Part shown: one piece after another, positions 34,566 to 45,657 of the stretch | How the letters are laid out: each line of letters opens with the position of its first letter | Position numbering within the stretch: the stretch's first letter is position 1 | Assembly: GCF_002797535.1 (NCBI RefSeq) | Contig: NZ_PGFD01000001.1 | Span: forward strand, 1,488,001-1,552,000 | Direction of reading: 5' to 3' | DNA from: Chryseobacterium geocarposphaerae | GTDB taxonomy: Bacteria; Bacteroidota; Bacteroidia; Flavobacteriales; Weeksellaceae | DNA: 64,000 nt | Program-made: the position numbers and the translations under genes | Notes under the pieces: model-generated | Database searches by the model: none | The model's input: the letters and a program-made list of their open reading frames with translations, nothing else | What the model was told of the DNA's origin: nothing

Positions 34566-36857
34566 ATGAAAAGAACGGTTTTAAATGTTGCTGCATTATT
34601 TTTAGGAATAACAGCATTTGCACAAAATATTCAGACGGTTACGAATTCTAAAGGTCCGGTTTTAGGATATTCCGCAGATTCAGGAGTGAAGATTCTGACA
34701 GTTGGCGGAAATAAATTCAAGGATTTAAATAAAAACGGAAAACTCGACAAATACGAAGACTGGAGACTTCCGGTTGACGAAAGAGCAAAAGATTTAGCTT
34801 CAAAAATGACGGTCGAGCAGATTGCAGGTTTGATGTTGTATAGTGGTCATCAATCGGTTCCTGCACCTCCAGATGGCATAAGAGCAGGAAAATATAACGG
34901 CAAATTTTATAAAGAAAGCGGCGCAAAAGCCTCTGATTTAACAGACCAGCAAAAGAAATTTTTAAAGGAAGACAACCTTCGTCACGTTTTGGTAACAACG
35001 GTTGAATCTCCTGCAATTGCAGCACAATGGAGCAACAATATTCAGGCTTATATTGAAGGTTTAGGATTGGGAATTCCTGCGAACAACAGTACAGACCCGA
35101 GACATTCCGCAACAGTAACAGCCGAATTTAATGAAGGCGCTGGCGGACAGATTTCTCTTTGGCCGGATGGTTTGGCAATGGGCGCAACATTCGACCCGGA
35201 ATTGGTGAAAAAATTCGGAAATATTGCCGCTCAGGAATACAGAGCATTAGGAATTTCAACGGCTTTATCACCTCAAATCGACTTAGGAACAGAACCTCGT
35301 TGGTACAGAATTGCTTATGTTTTCTCTGAAAGTCCGGAATTGACAGCAGATATGGCCAGAGGGTATATTGACGGTTTCCAAACCACCAACGGAAGCAAGA
35401 ATGGTTGGGGAAACAAAAGTGTAAATGCAATGGTAAAACACTGGCCGGGAGGCGGACCTGAAGAAGGCGGTCGTGACGGTCATTGGGCAATGGGAAAATT
35501 CGCGGTTTATCCGGGAAATAATTTCCAAAATCACGTAAAACCTTTTACAGAAGGTGCTTTCAAACTAGCTGGAGGAACTAAAGAAGCTTCTGCGGTAATG
35601 CCTTATTACACGATTAGCTTTAATCAGGACACAAAGAACGGCGAAAATGTTGGAAACGGTTACAGCAAATATTTAATCACAGATTTACTTCGTGGAAAAT
35701 ACAAATATGACGGCGTAGTTTGTACCGATTGGTTAATCACCGCAGACGAACCAAAATCTCCGGGCGGATTTGCCGGAAAACCTTGGGGTGCTGAAAAACT
35801 TTCCATTGCGGAACGTCATTATAAGGTGTTGGAAGCCGGAGTTGACCAATTCGGAGGAAATAATGATAAAGGGCCTGTTTTGGAAGCCTATCAAATGGGC
35901 GTGAAAGAACACGGCGAAAAAGCGTATCGTGCTAAATTTGAGCAGTCTGCAGTCCGTTTGCTGAGAAATTTCTTCAGAACCGGATTGTTTGAAAATCCTT
36001 ATGTCAATGTTGAAGAAACCAAGAAAATCGTTGGTAATCCTGAATTTATGAAAGCAGGCTACGAAGCTCAGGTGAAATCTATCGTGATGTTGAAAAACAA
36101 AGCCAATATTCTTCCGATTAAAGAAAGAAAAACAGTTTACATTCCGAAGAGATATTCTCCAGCAACGTTCAATTGGTGGGGAGTTTATACAGCTCCGTCT
36201 CTAGAATATCCCGTTGATATCAAGAAAGTAAAAAAACATTTCAACGTAACCGAAGACCCTTCAAAAGCGGATTTTGCATTGGTTTTCGTGAAAAGTCCAC
36301 ACAGTGAAGAAGGCGGTTACAGCGACATCGATGCGAAAGAAGGAGGAAACGGTTATCTTCCGATTTCTCTTCAATACAAAACGTACACAGCCACAGAAGC
36401 TCGTGAAAAAAGTATTGCAGCGGGCGACCCGGTTGTTGCACCTAATGTTCACGACAGAACATTTAAAAACAAAACTTCGACAGCAACCAATTTCACAGAT
36501 TTATTAGCCATAGAAAATGCATACAAAGCAATGAACGGAAAGCCTGTCATTGTTTCCGTAACAGCTTCTAAACCGATGGTTTTCAACGAATTTGAAAAGC
36601 ACGCTGATGCGATTCTGATGAACTTCAATGTATCCAATCAGGCGGTTGTGGATATTATCACAGGAAAATATGAGCCTTCAGGGTTGCTTCCTCTTCAGAT
36701 GCCTGCGAATATGGCAACCGTTGAAAAGCAAAAAGAAGACGTACCTTACGATATGGAAACACATAAAGATTCCGAAGGTCATAACTATGATTTCGGATAC
36801 GGAATGAACTGGTCTGGTGTTATTAAAGATTCGAGAACAGAGAAATATAAAAAATAA
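34566..36857 (+). CDS. Glycoside hydrolase family 3 enzyme, exported
   Basis: The product is 763 residues with a signal peptide ending AFAQ (about 20). A calcium-loop-like segment FKDLNKNGKLDKYEDWR (about residues 53-69) precedes the GH3 barrel, which has KHWPGGG and the nucleophile Asp388 in VVCTDW. The second, alpha/beta domain follows with VSIVMLKNK-type sequence and a late QMPANMATVEKQKEDVP. Activity is probably beta-glucosidase or a related exo-glycosidase in the periplasm. It begins ten bases after the receptor gene, so the two are one operon. A second GH3 lies at 39483 with the same N-terminal loop. The family is firm; linkage specificity is not. Confidence 0.9.
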   Translation: MKRTVLNVAALFLGITAFAQNIQTVTNSKGPVLGYSADSGVKILTVGGNKFKDLNKNGKLDKYEDWRLPVDERAKDLASKMTVEQIAGLMLYSGHQSVPAPPDGIRAGKYNGKFYKESGAKASDLTDQQKKFLKEDNLRHVLVTTVESPAIAAQWSNNIQAYIEGLGLGIPANNSTDPRHSATVTAEFNEGAGGQISLWPDGLAMGATFDPELVKKFGNIAAQEYRALGISTALSPQIDLGTEPRWYRIAYVFSESPELTADMARGYIDGFQTTNGSKNGWGNKSVNAMVKHWPGGGPEEGGRDGHWAMGKFAVYPGNNFQNHVKPFTEGAFKLAGGTKEASAVMPYYTISFNQDTKNGENVGNGYSKYLITDLLRGKYKYDGVVCTDWLITADEPKSPGGFAGKPWGAEKLSIAERHYKVLEAGVDQFGGNNDKGPVLEAYQMGVKEHGEKAYRAKFEQSAVRLLRNFFRTGLFENPYVNVEETKKIVGNPEFMKAGYEAQVKSIVMLKNKANILPIKERKTVYIPKRYSPATFNWWGVYTAPSLEYPVDIKKVKKHFNVTEDPSKADFALVFVKSPHSEEGGYSDIDAKEGGNGYLPISLQYKTYTATEAREKSIAAGDPVVAPNVHDRTFKNKTSTATNFTDLLAIENAYKAMNGKPVIVSVTASKPMVFNEFEKHADAILMNFNVSNQAVVDIITGKYEPSGLLPLQMPANMATVEKQKEDVPYDMETHKDSEGHNYDFGYGMNWSGVIKDSRTEKYKK

Positions 36858-36905
36858 TTGATGATTCTGGGTCTGTATTTTACAGGCTCAGAATTTTATT
36901 TTTGA

Positions 36906-38111
<1,206 letters not shown>

Positions 38112-38271
38112 GATATTAATATTTGGGCAGCTATTTCCGCCTTCCGCTCTCAATCTTTTTTGCAAGACGATTTCAGGTTACTAGAACTTAAAGTATAAGC
38201 AAAAAAGGATTTCCGTTCAAGTCGGGCTGCGTGAAATTCGCTGTTAAAATTAACAAAATAGGTTACAGCAT

Positions 38272-38370
38272 TTTTGTCATTCAGAGCATAAACTGAAAGT
38301 TTACGAACGAAGTTCTGAAGTGAAGCGTGGAATCTAAACTTTCAATTCGTGCTTAGATTCCTACGGAAAG
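38272..38370. repeat. Imperfect palindromic intergenic repeat
   Basis: The stretch 38112-38493 has no gene. Within it GTCATTCAGAGC starts a block with nested inverted repeats: GGAATCTAA (38329-38337) with TTAGATTCC (38353-38361), and CTGAAAGTTTA with TAAACTTTCAA. This looks like a worn copy of the dispersed GTCATTCTGA-type repeats of flavobacteria. It may also serve as a weak terminator of the esterase gene. Confidence 0.45.
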
Positions 38371-38493
38371 ATAAAAAACTGTCAGTTTATTGCGGTCTTC
38401 GCTGAGCGAAACGCCTTTGCGAACGAAAAATTTGCATAACAACATTAAAAAAAACTTAGCGCTCTTTGCGTTAAAATTTAAAATCAAATCAAA

Positions 38494-39369
38494 ATGAAAA
38501 AATTAATCATAGCAAGTATCTTCCTATTCGGAATAAACACCAACGCTCAAAAATCAATTCCATTATACCAAGGCAAAGCACCAGGCTCAGAAAACTGGAC
38601 ATATTCCGAAAAAGAAATGGATTCCGATTTATTCAAAACCCATTTGGTGTACAACGTTGCGGCTCCGGCAATAGAAATCTACGAAGCACCAAAGGCAAAA
38701 GCCAACGGAACAGTAATCGTAATCGCTCCCGGAGGTGGATTTCAAAGTCTTTCCATCAATAAAGAAGGAAGAGATTTAGCCAAAATTCTTCAGGAAAAAG
38801 GAATTACAGCGGTTGTTTTAAAATACCGTTTGCTGGAAACCAAAACCGGCGACCCGGCGCGCGAAATGATGGAAAACATCAAAGACAGGCCGGCTTTTGA
38901 TGCGAAAACAGCACCGATCAAAGTAATGGCAGGAAATGATATTAAAACTGCCATTTCTTACATCAGAAAAAATGCAGCAAAACTCAATGTAAATCCGGAA
39001 AAACTGGGTGTTATCGGCTTTTCAGCGGGTGCAAGTGTGATTCTGGAAAGTGTACTTCATAGCGAAGATGTTTCTACCATTCCAAATTTTGCAGCTTCCA
39101 TCTATGGCGGTCCTAGTGATGCGGTTTTAGGTTATCAGGTTCCTGAGCAAAAGTTGCCTTTGTTCATTTGCGCAGCAGACGATGACCAATTAAAATTGGC
39201 TCCGAAATCTATTTTATTATACACCAAATGGCACGATGCAAAACAACCTGTAGAACTTCATATTTATGAAAAAGGTGGTCACGGTTTCGGAATGGGAAAA
39301 CAGAACCTTCCTGTTGATAAATGGTCGGATGTATATTTGGATTGGTTACGGTTTCATAAGTTTTTATAA
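38494..39369 (+). CDS. Exported alpha/beta hydrolase (sugar-ester esterase type)
   Basis: The product is 291 residues with a signal peptide ending TNAQ (about 18). APGGGFQSLS gives the oxyanion loop, GFSAGA the nucleophile Ser, CAADDDQ the Asp, and GGHGFGM the catalytic His, in family order. The early segment SIPLYQGKAPGSENWTYSEK is typical of Bacteroidetes acetyl-xylan or related esterases. It sits between the CE1-type esterase and the second GH3 gene, on the same strand. It likely deacylates oligosaccharides in the periplasm. The fold is firm; the substrate is inferred from context. Confidence 0.87.
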   Translation: MKKLIIASIFLFGINTNAQKSIPLYQGKAPGSENWTYSEKEMDSDLFKTHLVYNVAAPAIEIYEAPKAKANGTVIVIAPGGGFQSLSINKEGRDLAKILQEKGITAVVLKYRLLETKTGDPAREMMENIKDRPAFDAKTAPIKVMAGNDIKTAISYIRKNAAKLNVNPEKLGVIGFSAGASVILESVLHSEDVSTIPNFAASIYGGPSDAVLGYQVPEQKLPLFICAADDDQLKLAPKSILLYTKWHDAKQPVELHIYEKGGHGFGMGKQNLPVDKWSDVYLDWLRFHKFL

Positions 39370-39403
39370 CATTTTAATCAAAAAAACAATCATATAATTT
39401 CTT

Positions 39404-39442
39404 TTACGGCAGTAGTTGTGCCTGCACAGCTTTCTGCCGTAA
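39404..39442 (+). terminator. Nested hairpin between esterase and GH3
   Basis: TTACGGCAG (39404-39412) pairs with CTGCCGTAA (39434-39442), and inside TGTGC (39417-39421) pairs with GCACA (39424-39428). Only a short TTT follows, so it may be an attenuator or RNA stabiliser, not a full terminator. Confidence 0.45.
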
Positions 39443-39482
39443 TTTCAGAAATCCTTAATAATAACAAAAAGTAAAACATATT

Positions 39483-41945
39483 ATGAACAAGAACGAAACT
39501 ACTTTGCTGATGCTTTCGAAAAAAGCAAAGTTCGCAGGATTGTTCCTGGCTTTATTAACAGCTTCGCCTTTTGCAAAGGCTCAAAATAAACCTACGGTTA
39601 CCGTTGCCGGAAAAATATTCAAAGACCTTAACAAAAACGGAAAGTTGGATGTCTGGGAAGATACAAGACTTTCGGTGGACAAAAGAATTGATGCCATTAT
39701 CAAACAGATGACCAATGAAGAAAAAGTCAATCTTCTTATTGGAACAGGAATGCCCGGAATTGAAGTTCTGACCGGACCTGTCGGAGATTCAAAACAAGGT
39801 TTGGTTCCAGGAGCGGCGGGTGGAACAGCAGATTTCGAGAGGTTCGGAATTCCTGCGACGGTAGTTGCGGACGGACCTGCCGGTTTGAGAATTGCTCCAA
39901 TAAGACCGAATGATTCAAAAACGTATTATGCAACCGCTTTTCCTGTGGGAACAGCTTTGGCTTCAACCTGGAATAAAACACTTTTGGAGCAGGTGGGAAA
40001 AGCAATGGGAAATGAAGTGAAAGAATATGGTGTAGATGTACTTTTAGCGCCCGCTTTGAATATTCAGAGAAATCCGTTGAACGGTAGAAACTTCGAATAT
40101 TATTCCGAAGATCCTTTAATTTCGGGAAAAACTGCAGCCGCTATTGTAAACGGTATTCAGTCTCAAGGTGTGGGAACTTCCATCAAACATTTCGCCGCAA
40201 ACAACGAAGAAACCAATAGGTTGACCATCAACGCTCACGTTTCTGAACGAGCAATGAGAGAATTGTACCTTAGAAATTTCGAAATCGCCGTTAAAGAATC
40301 TCAGCCCTGGACGGTAATGTCTTCTTACAATAAAGTGAACGGCGTTTATACATCAGATTCAAAAGATTTATTAACTCAGGTTTTGAGGAACGAATGGGGT
40401 TTCAAAGGAATTGTAATGACCGACTGGTTCGGTGGTTTCCCCGGATTTGAATCCATCAGAAACGGCGGAATCTCAGATGTTGTCAAGCAGATGAAAGCAG
40501 GAAACGACCTTTTGATGCCGGGAATTCCTACGCAGAAAAAAGTGTTGCTGGAAGCTTTAAATTCAGGGAAATTATCTCCGGAAACTGCGAACCTCAACGT
40601 AAAAAGAATTTTAGAATACATTTTCAAAACGCCGACTTTCGACCAATATCAATACAGCGACAAACCTAATCTTGCAGAACACGCAGAAGTGACAAGAAAT
40701 GCAGCAACGGAAGGAATGGTTTTGCTTAAAAATGAACAAAATGCTTTGCCTTTTGACAACAAGCAGAAAGAAGTTTCGTTATTCGGAGTGACTTCTTACG
40801 CCTGGATTACAGGCGGAACAGGAAGCGGAAGTGTAAACAACAAACACACCGTTTCTTTATTGGAAGGATTGAATGCAGCAGGTTACAAATTAGACAAAGA
40901 ATTGGTCAATTTATATACACCACACGCTGAAAAAGAATTAGTTGCCGAAAAAGAAAGAAGAAAAGCAAAAGGAATTTTGGCTTTACCGGAAAGACTTCCC
41001 GAAATAAAACTTGATGATTCATTTTATGCTAAAAAAGCGCAAACTTCGGAAATTGCTTTCGTGACGTTGGGAAGAAACTCAGGAGAAGGCGGTGACAGAG
41101 TTGTTGATAATGATTTCAATTTAGCAACAGAAGAAATTGAAATGCTGGATAAAATTTCCAAAGCTTTCCACGCAAAAGGAAAGAAAGTCGTTGTAATCCT
41201 GAATATCGGAGGCGTTATCGAAACGGCTTCGTGGAAAGATAAAGTCGATGCTATTTTATTAGCTTGGCAACCGGGTCAGGAAGGCGGACATTCCGTTGCA
41301 GATGTGATTTCAGGAAAGGTAAATCCTTCCGGAAAACTAACGATGACTTTCCCTGTGAATTACGCAGATCACGCTTCGGCAAAGAATTTCCCGGGAGTTC
41401 CTGCAGATAACCCGAAAGATGTGACGTATCAGGAAGGGGTGTATGTTGGTTACCGTTATTTTAACACGTTTGGCGTAAAACCTTCGTATGAATTCGGTTT
41501 TGGGAAATCTTACACGGATTTTGCGTATTCAAATATTAAAACGAACTCAGAGACTTTTAATAACCAATTAGAAATAACTGTTGATGTAAAAAATACCGGA
41601 AAAGCTACCGGAAAAGAAGTCGTTGAATTGTATCTTTCAGCTCCGGGGAAAAATATCGACAAACCAAAATCTGAATTGAAAGCTTATGCTAAAACCAAAG
41701 ATCTGAAACCTAGAGAATCCCAAACCATTACTTTGGTATTAAATCCGAAAGATTTAGCATCATTTGAAACCGCAAAATCTGCGTGGGTTGCAGAAGCCGG
41801 AAATTACAAAGTATTTGTCGGAGCTTCTTCTTTAGACATCAAACAAACAGCAGAATTCTCTGTTCCGAAAGAATTAGTGGTTGAAAAAGTTCAGCACATT
41901 CTACCTGCGGATGAAAAGTTTGAAGATCTAAAGCCTAAAAACTAA
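39483..41945 (+). CDS. Glycoside hydrolase family 3 beta-glucosidase, exported
   Basis: The product is 820 residues; the signal peptide (about residues 14-34) follows a hydrophilic start, and an ATG at 39510 is an alternative. The calcium-loop-like FKDLNKNGKLDVWED (about 43-57) matches the other GH3 here. The barrel has VADGPAGLR, SIKHFAANNEE and the nucleophile Asp314 in VMTDWFGG. The second domain has a GEGGDR acid/base loop, and the C-terminus carries the fibronectin-type III-like domain of large beta-glucosidases (VDVKNTGKATGKEVVELYLS). It releases glucose or similar sugars from oligosaccharides. A terminator follows at 42038, so the transcript ends here. Confidence 0.92.
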   Translation: MNKNETTLLMLSKKAKFAGLFLALLTASPFAKAQNKPTVTVAGKIFKDLNKNGKLDVWEDTRLSVDKRIDAIIKQMTNEEKVNLLIGTGMPGIEVLTGPVGDSKQGLVPGAAGGTADFERFGIPATVVADGPAGLRIAPIRPNDSKTYYATAFPVGTALASTWNKTLLEQVGKAMGNEVKEYGVDVLLAPALNIQRNPLNGRNFEYYSEDPLISGKTAAAIVNGIQSQGVGTSIKHFAANNEETNRLTINAHVSERAMRELYLRNFEIAVKESQPWTVMSSYNKVNGVYTSDSKDLLTQVLRNEWGFKGIVMTDWFGGFPGFESIRNGGISDVVKQMKAGNDLLMPGIPTQKKVLLEALNSGKLSPETANLNVKRILEYIFKTPTFDQYQYSDKPNLAEHAEVTRNAATEGMVLLKNEQNALPFDNKQKEVSLFGVTSYAWITGGTGSGSVNNKHTVSLLEGLNAAGYKLDKELVNLYTPHAEKELVAEKERRKAKGILALPERLPEIKLDDSFYAKKAQTSEIAFVTLGRNSGEGGDRVVDNDFNLATEEIEMLDKISKAFHAKGKKVVVILNIGGVIETASWKDKVDAILLAWQPGQEGGHSVADVISGKVNPSGKLTMTFPVNYADHASAKNFPGVPADNPKDVTYQEGVYVGYRYFNTFGVKPSYEFGFGKSYTDFAYSNIKTNSETFNNQLEITVDVKNTGKATGKEVVELYLSAPGKNIDKPKSELKAYAKTKDLKPRESQTITLVLNPKDLASFETAKSAWVAEAGNYKVFVGASSLDIKQTAEFSVPKELVVEKVQHILPADEKFEDLKPKN

Positions 41946-42037
41946 TACATCATTTCAATTATCAGAACGACCTAATTTGACTGTATTGCGAGAAATAATA
42001 TTCAGGAATTAGGGATATTTAATATTTCATTGTTTGA

Positions 42038-42071
42038 CAACGCCAATACTTTTTGTATTGGCGTTGTTTTT
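42038..42071 (+). terminator. Strong hairpin terminator after the GH3 gene
   Basis: CAACGCCAATAC (42038-42049) pairs with GTATTGGCGTTG (42055-42066), then TTTTTA. It separates the receptor-GH3-esterase genes from the GH5 gene. Confidence 0.85.
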
Positions 42072-42708
42072 AGTAGAAAGCGCAAAATCTAAAATAGATT
42101 CAAAGATTTGATTTGATCAGTGACATAATGCTGGATTTTTATAATGCAAATTTCCAACAACGCACACAAGAAAAAGTATCTCAATTCCCGAAATATGTAA
42201 CAGAATCTCTGTTCGTATCTAATTGCATGAAATTTTTGAAGCTTCTTTTTTTTAATCAAAGCTATTTTTATGATTTTTTGAGCCAATGACGGAAAACTTC
42301 AGACAAAGTAAAAATATGATAAAATTCTCCTATTTTCTTTTTAGTACATAGCATTACAACCATTTGTTAATTACTCCATTTATGATATTGATTCCATTTG
42401 TTAATTTTTAACAAAAATTTAATTTATATTTAATAATTTACATATATTTATGCAAAACTAATAGATAAATCAAATGAAAATTAAAAATTCAACAAACATA
42501 TCATTTGTTTACATTTTCAAAAATATTTACTCCGAAAGTAATCTCACAGAAAGATATTTATATTCTACATCACAGTTGCCCCAAGAAAATCTTAAGGATT
42601 ATACTTTTTTATAAAACGGGTAATCAATTATTATCATGTTCACAAGGATAAAAGCCAGGAAACTGATAGCTAAAAACGACATCATTAATCACCTTTAAAT
42701 ATTTAATT
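42072..42708. other. Long leader region of the GH5 gene
   Basis: There are 637 bases with no convincing gene. A 46-codon frame (42474-42614, starting MKIKNSTNISFVYIFKNIYS) follows an AT-rich promoter-like stretch but shows no family trait. The region is much poorer in G and C than the GH5 gene that follows. Confidence 0.4.
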
Positions 42709-44421
42709 ATGAGAACAAACAAAATGTGGCTCCTAGCCTTTCTGTTAATCATTCTTTCCAGCTGCTCTACGCTGGAAGAAAAAAGTTTAATGGAAGAACC
42801 TGAAACAAATCTAGGTGCCGGTGCAAGAGCATTGGCGGCAACACCAACTCTGCATGTCGGAGGCAGATACCTCAAAGATCCGTGCGGCAATAACGTTGTC
42901 TTACATGGGGTTGCCATAACACCTAGCCCTTGGTTTAACGGGTGTCAATATGGTGCCAATTCCGGCTACTGTACCTGGGACAATTATAATGTTCAGGGGG
43001 CTTTGAATTATAACAAAGCTGTCATGGACAAACTCAGCAACCCTACCGATGGCTGGTATCTCAATTACATCCGTCTTCATATCGATCCGTATTGGACCAA
43101 TGATCCCGGACCGGCTATTCCTGAGAACGATATCTCAAGATTCAATTATAACCGTCTGGTCACCTATACGGATCAGGTGATCATTCCACTGATCAACCAT
43201 GCCCGCAGCCTGGGAATGTATGTCATCCTGCGTCCGCCAGGCGTATGTCCAAATCGTATTGCTGTGAACGATGCTTATCATAGCTACCTTAAAACCGTAT
43301 GGACCTTTTTGTCACAACATCCGGGTCTAAAGAACGCTGACAACGTAATGTTCGAATTAGCTAATGAACCTGTTGAAATCCTGGGAACAAACGGCACATG
43401 GGGATCTACGGGTAACGAACATTTTGCAGCACTTAAAAACTTCTTCCAGCCTTTAGTTAGCATTATCCGTAACAATGGAGCAAATAATGTTTGCTGGATA
43501 CCAGGTACGGGATGGCAATCACACTATCAGGGCTATGTCAATAATCAGATCACAGGGGGAAATATAGGCTATGCTGTTCACATTTATCCTGGTTACTGGG
43601 GTGGTGTCAACAATTATCAATCTTTTCAAAATGCATGGAATATCAATGTTAAACCAATCGCAGACATTGCACCAATCGCCATTACAGAGACTGACTGGGC
43701 TCCGCAGGGATATGGCACCTTCGGTATTGGTACAACCGGTACTGCGGGCGGAAACGGATTTGGTGCAAATTTAAAGTATATCGTAGATCAATCAGGCAAT
43801 GTGAGCTGGAATCTCCTTGCCCCGGATGATCTGCTCCACAAGGGTGATCCCAACGCTGGAACAGCCTTCAACAATGATTGGGAAGCTTGTGCCGCCCCGG
43901 TCAAACAATGGTTTCAGCAATACGCGTCCTCTAACTATCCTGTTGGAAACTGTAATACCACCAGCAGTCTGGTCAATAATGGTATTTACGAGATCGAGTT
44001 CCAGACCGATGCCAACAAAGTACTCGATCTAAAAAATGGAGAAGACGCCAATGGCGCAGTACTAAGACCATGGACAAGAAATGGGGCTAATGCACAGCGC
44101 TGGGTTGCTATTGATGCCGGCAATGGCTACTGGCGTTTTGTATCTAAAGCGAGTGCTTCCAATCGTTGCATTGACCTGACTAGTAATAGCAATACACTGG
44201 GAACATCAATCCGGCTTTGGCAGAACTATACTAATGATGCGCAGGCGTGGCAGGTAGTTGCCGTCTCCAATGGTTATTACAAAATCCTGTCAAAGGTAGA
44301 TGCCACACGTGGTTGGGATATTCCCAACTGTACCATGGATGGTAATTCAAACCTACAGCTTTGGGATTATTACGGGACATCCTGTCAATTGTTTAAGTTC
44401 AAGTTTATAGCGATGAATTAA
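42709..44421 (+). CDS. GH5 cellulase-type lipoprotein with a ricin-type lectin domain
   Basis: The product is 570 residues. A lipoprotein signal peptide has the lipobox LSSC (Cys19), so it is lipid-anchored. The GH5 domain (about 45-400) has LHGVAITPSPW, the acid/base Glu220 in ELANEPVE, and the nucleophile Glu327 in ITETDW. The last 140 residues form a ricin-B-like trefoil with three repeats of the Q-x-W type (NGANAQRWVAI, then NDAQAWQVV), a sugar-binding module. The gene looks richer in G and C than its flanks and is followed by a mobile-element relic at 44441, which points to transfer. It would cut glucans or mannans outside the cell, feeding the GH3 enzymes upstream. Confidence 0.9.
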   Translation: MRTNKMWLLAFLLIILSSCSTLEEKSLMEEPETNLGAGARALAATPTLHVGGRYLKDPCGNNVVLHGVAITPSPWFNGCQYGANSGYCTWDNYNVQGALNYNKAVMDKLSNPTDGWYLNYIRLHIDPYWTNDPGPAIPENDISRFNYNRLVTYTDQVIIPLINHARSLGMYVILRPPGVCPNRIAVNDAYHSYLKTVWTFLSQHPGLKNADNVMFELANEPVEILGTNGTWGSTGNEHFAALKNFFQPLVSIIRNNGANNVCWIPGTGWQSHYQGYVNNQITGGNIGYAVHIYPGYWGGVNNYQSFQNAWNINVKPIADIAPIAITETDWAPQGYGTFGIGTTGTAGGNGFGANLKYIVDQSGNVSWNLLAPDDLLHKGDPNAGTAFNNDWEACAAPVKQWFQQYASSNYPVGNCNTTSSLVNNGIYEIEFQTDANKVLDLKNGEDANGAVLRPWTRNGANAQRWVAIDAGNGYWRFVSKASASNRCIDLTSNSNTLGTSIRLWQNYTNDAQAWQVVAVSNGYYKILSKVDATRGWDIPNCTMDGNSNLQLWDYYGTSCQLFKFKFIAMN

Positions 44422-44440
44422 ACACATGGACGAGAATAAA

Positions 44441-44482
44441 CATTGTTTTAAAGAACTTCAAGATTTAGGTTATATAAAATAA
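44441..44482 (+). pseudogene. Relic of the small mobile-element gene seen at 13505
   Basis: The frame reads HCFKELQDLGYIK before TAA. The intact gene at 13505 has YFKDLQNFGYIKY at 13704-13743, and the DNA is nearly the same over the last 35 bases. Nothing else of the gene remains. It lies 19 bases after the GH5 stop and 7 bases before a terminator. Confidence 0.6.
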
Positions 44483-44488
44483 CCATGT

Positions 44489-44522
44489 TGGCGTCAACTA
44501 CCTTCAGTTGACGCCATTTTTT
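44489..44522. terminator. Strong bidirectional hairpin terminator
   Basis: TGGCGTCAACT (44489-44499) pairs with AGTTGACGCCA (44506-44516), with a T-tract after it. It serves the GH5 gene and, read the other way, the convergent serine hydrolase. It is built like the terminator at 13885. Confidence 0.85.
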
Positions 44523-44555
44523 ATATCAGAAGGGACTATTCTTACTTCGGTTCCA

Positions 44556-45572
44556 TTATTTCAAAGTTTTTTTTATGTCGTTCAGAAAATCAAATACAGG
44601 AAAGACATCCCCTTGATTGGTCAATGCAATGATCGTATTCCCGTTTTTCAGATCTCTCCAGAACAGGCTTCTGAAACCGGCCAATCCACCCGTATGTTGA
44701 GCAATCATCGAACCGTCAGATTTCTCGATAAACCAGCCCGATCCATATTCAGAATGGGTACCGTCCTCCAGAATCGGTGTCTGATATAGTAATTTAGTAC
44801 TTTCTTCTGATAATAGTTGATTGGTTCTTAGCGCCTTGTCAAATTTATAAAGATCTTCTGCCGTAGCATAAATACCGCCGTCTCCTGTGGTAAGAATAGA
44901 ATAATCATCTACTTTTTTATCCCTGTTATACCCTATAGCTTTATCGGGAATGACTGTATTAGATTCATAAACTGTGGTGTGATGCATTTGCAAAGGATCG
45001 AAAATATTCTTTTTCAAAAATTGGGCATAGGACATTCCGGAAATCTTTTCGATAATTAAGGACAGGATAATGTAACCAGAATTGCTATATTGAAATTTTG
45101 TTCCGGGTTTGAAGGCTAATCCGTCCTGATTTTGAAGCCAATGGATAACCTCATTATTGGTCAAACCTTTTTTTGTAAGTCTATTTTCATAATCTCTTAT
45201 TCCTGAGGTATGATTCAGCAATTGCTTTATGGTAATATGATGGGCATAGGAAGGAAGATCGTCAACAAACTTTACGGCATCATCATCGAGTGAAAGAAGT
45301 CTTTTTTCCGCCAGTTGAAAAATGGCAATGGCAGTGAAGGGTTTACTTAATGAGGCAATATAAAACGGGGTTTCTTTTGTGAGCTCCACTTTTTGATCCA
45401 AATCCCGGTAGCCGAAAACGGTATCTATAATGACTTTATCATTTTGAGCGATTAATATGCTTCCATTGAACTTTCCTTTCCGGTAATAGTTATTAATCAC
45501 TTCATCCGGAGTTTGACTCGTAGTCTGACACCCCATTACTATTAAACAGAAGATAAAATAAAAATGTTTCAT
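44556..45572 (-). CDS. Serine hydrolase lipoprotein (class C beta-lactamase fold)
   Basis: The product is 338 residues with a lipobox VMGC (Cys15). The catalytic S-x-x-K is Ser74-LS-Lys77 and YSNSG gives the Tyr-x-Asn motif; a late HTGGLAGF block takes the KTG position. It is shorter than its two paralogues here and lacks the TPR tail. It would act as a periplasmic esterase, amidase or peptidase. It is the last gene of the minus-strand cluster of hydrolases (44556-51651) and converges on the GH5 terminator. Confidence 0.88.
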   Translation of the reverse strand: MKHFYFIFCLIVMGCQTTSQTPDEVINNYYRKGKFNGSILIAQNDKVIIDTVFGYRDLDQKVELTKETPFYIASLSKPFTAIAIFQLAEKRLLSLDDDAVKFVDDLPSYAHHITIKQLLNHTSGIRDYENRLTKKGLTNNEVIHWLQNQDGLAFKPGTKFQYSNSGYIILSLIIEKISGMSYAQFLKKNIFDPLQMHHTTVYESNTVIPDKAIGYNRDKKVDDYSILTTGDGGIYATAEDLYKFDKALRTNQLLSEESTKLLYQTPILEDGTHSEYGSGWFIEKSDGSMIAQHTGGLAGFRSLFWRDLKNGNTIIALTNQGDVFPVFDFLNDIKKTLK

Positions 45573-45657
45573 ATAAACCCTAGACTGTATTATTTATAGA
45601 TGTAAGAATTTCTTAGCTTAAAGATTTGTACTGGATGTAATGATAGCTGGTTTCATT

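Noticed and set aside
42089..42286. A 65-codon minus-strand frame after the GH3 terminator
   Set aside because: It is Lys- and Ile-rich low-complexity translation of AT-rich DNA with no context support.
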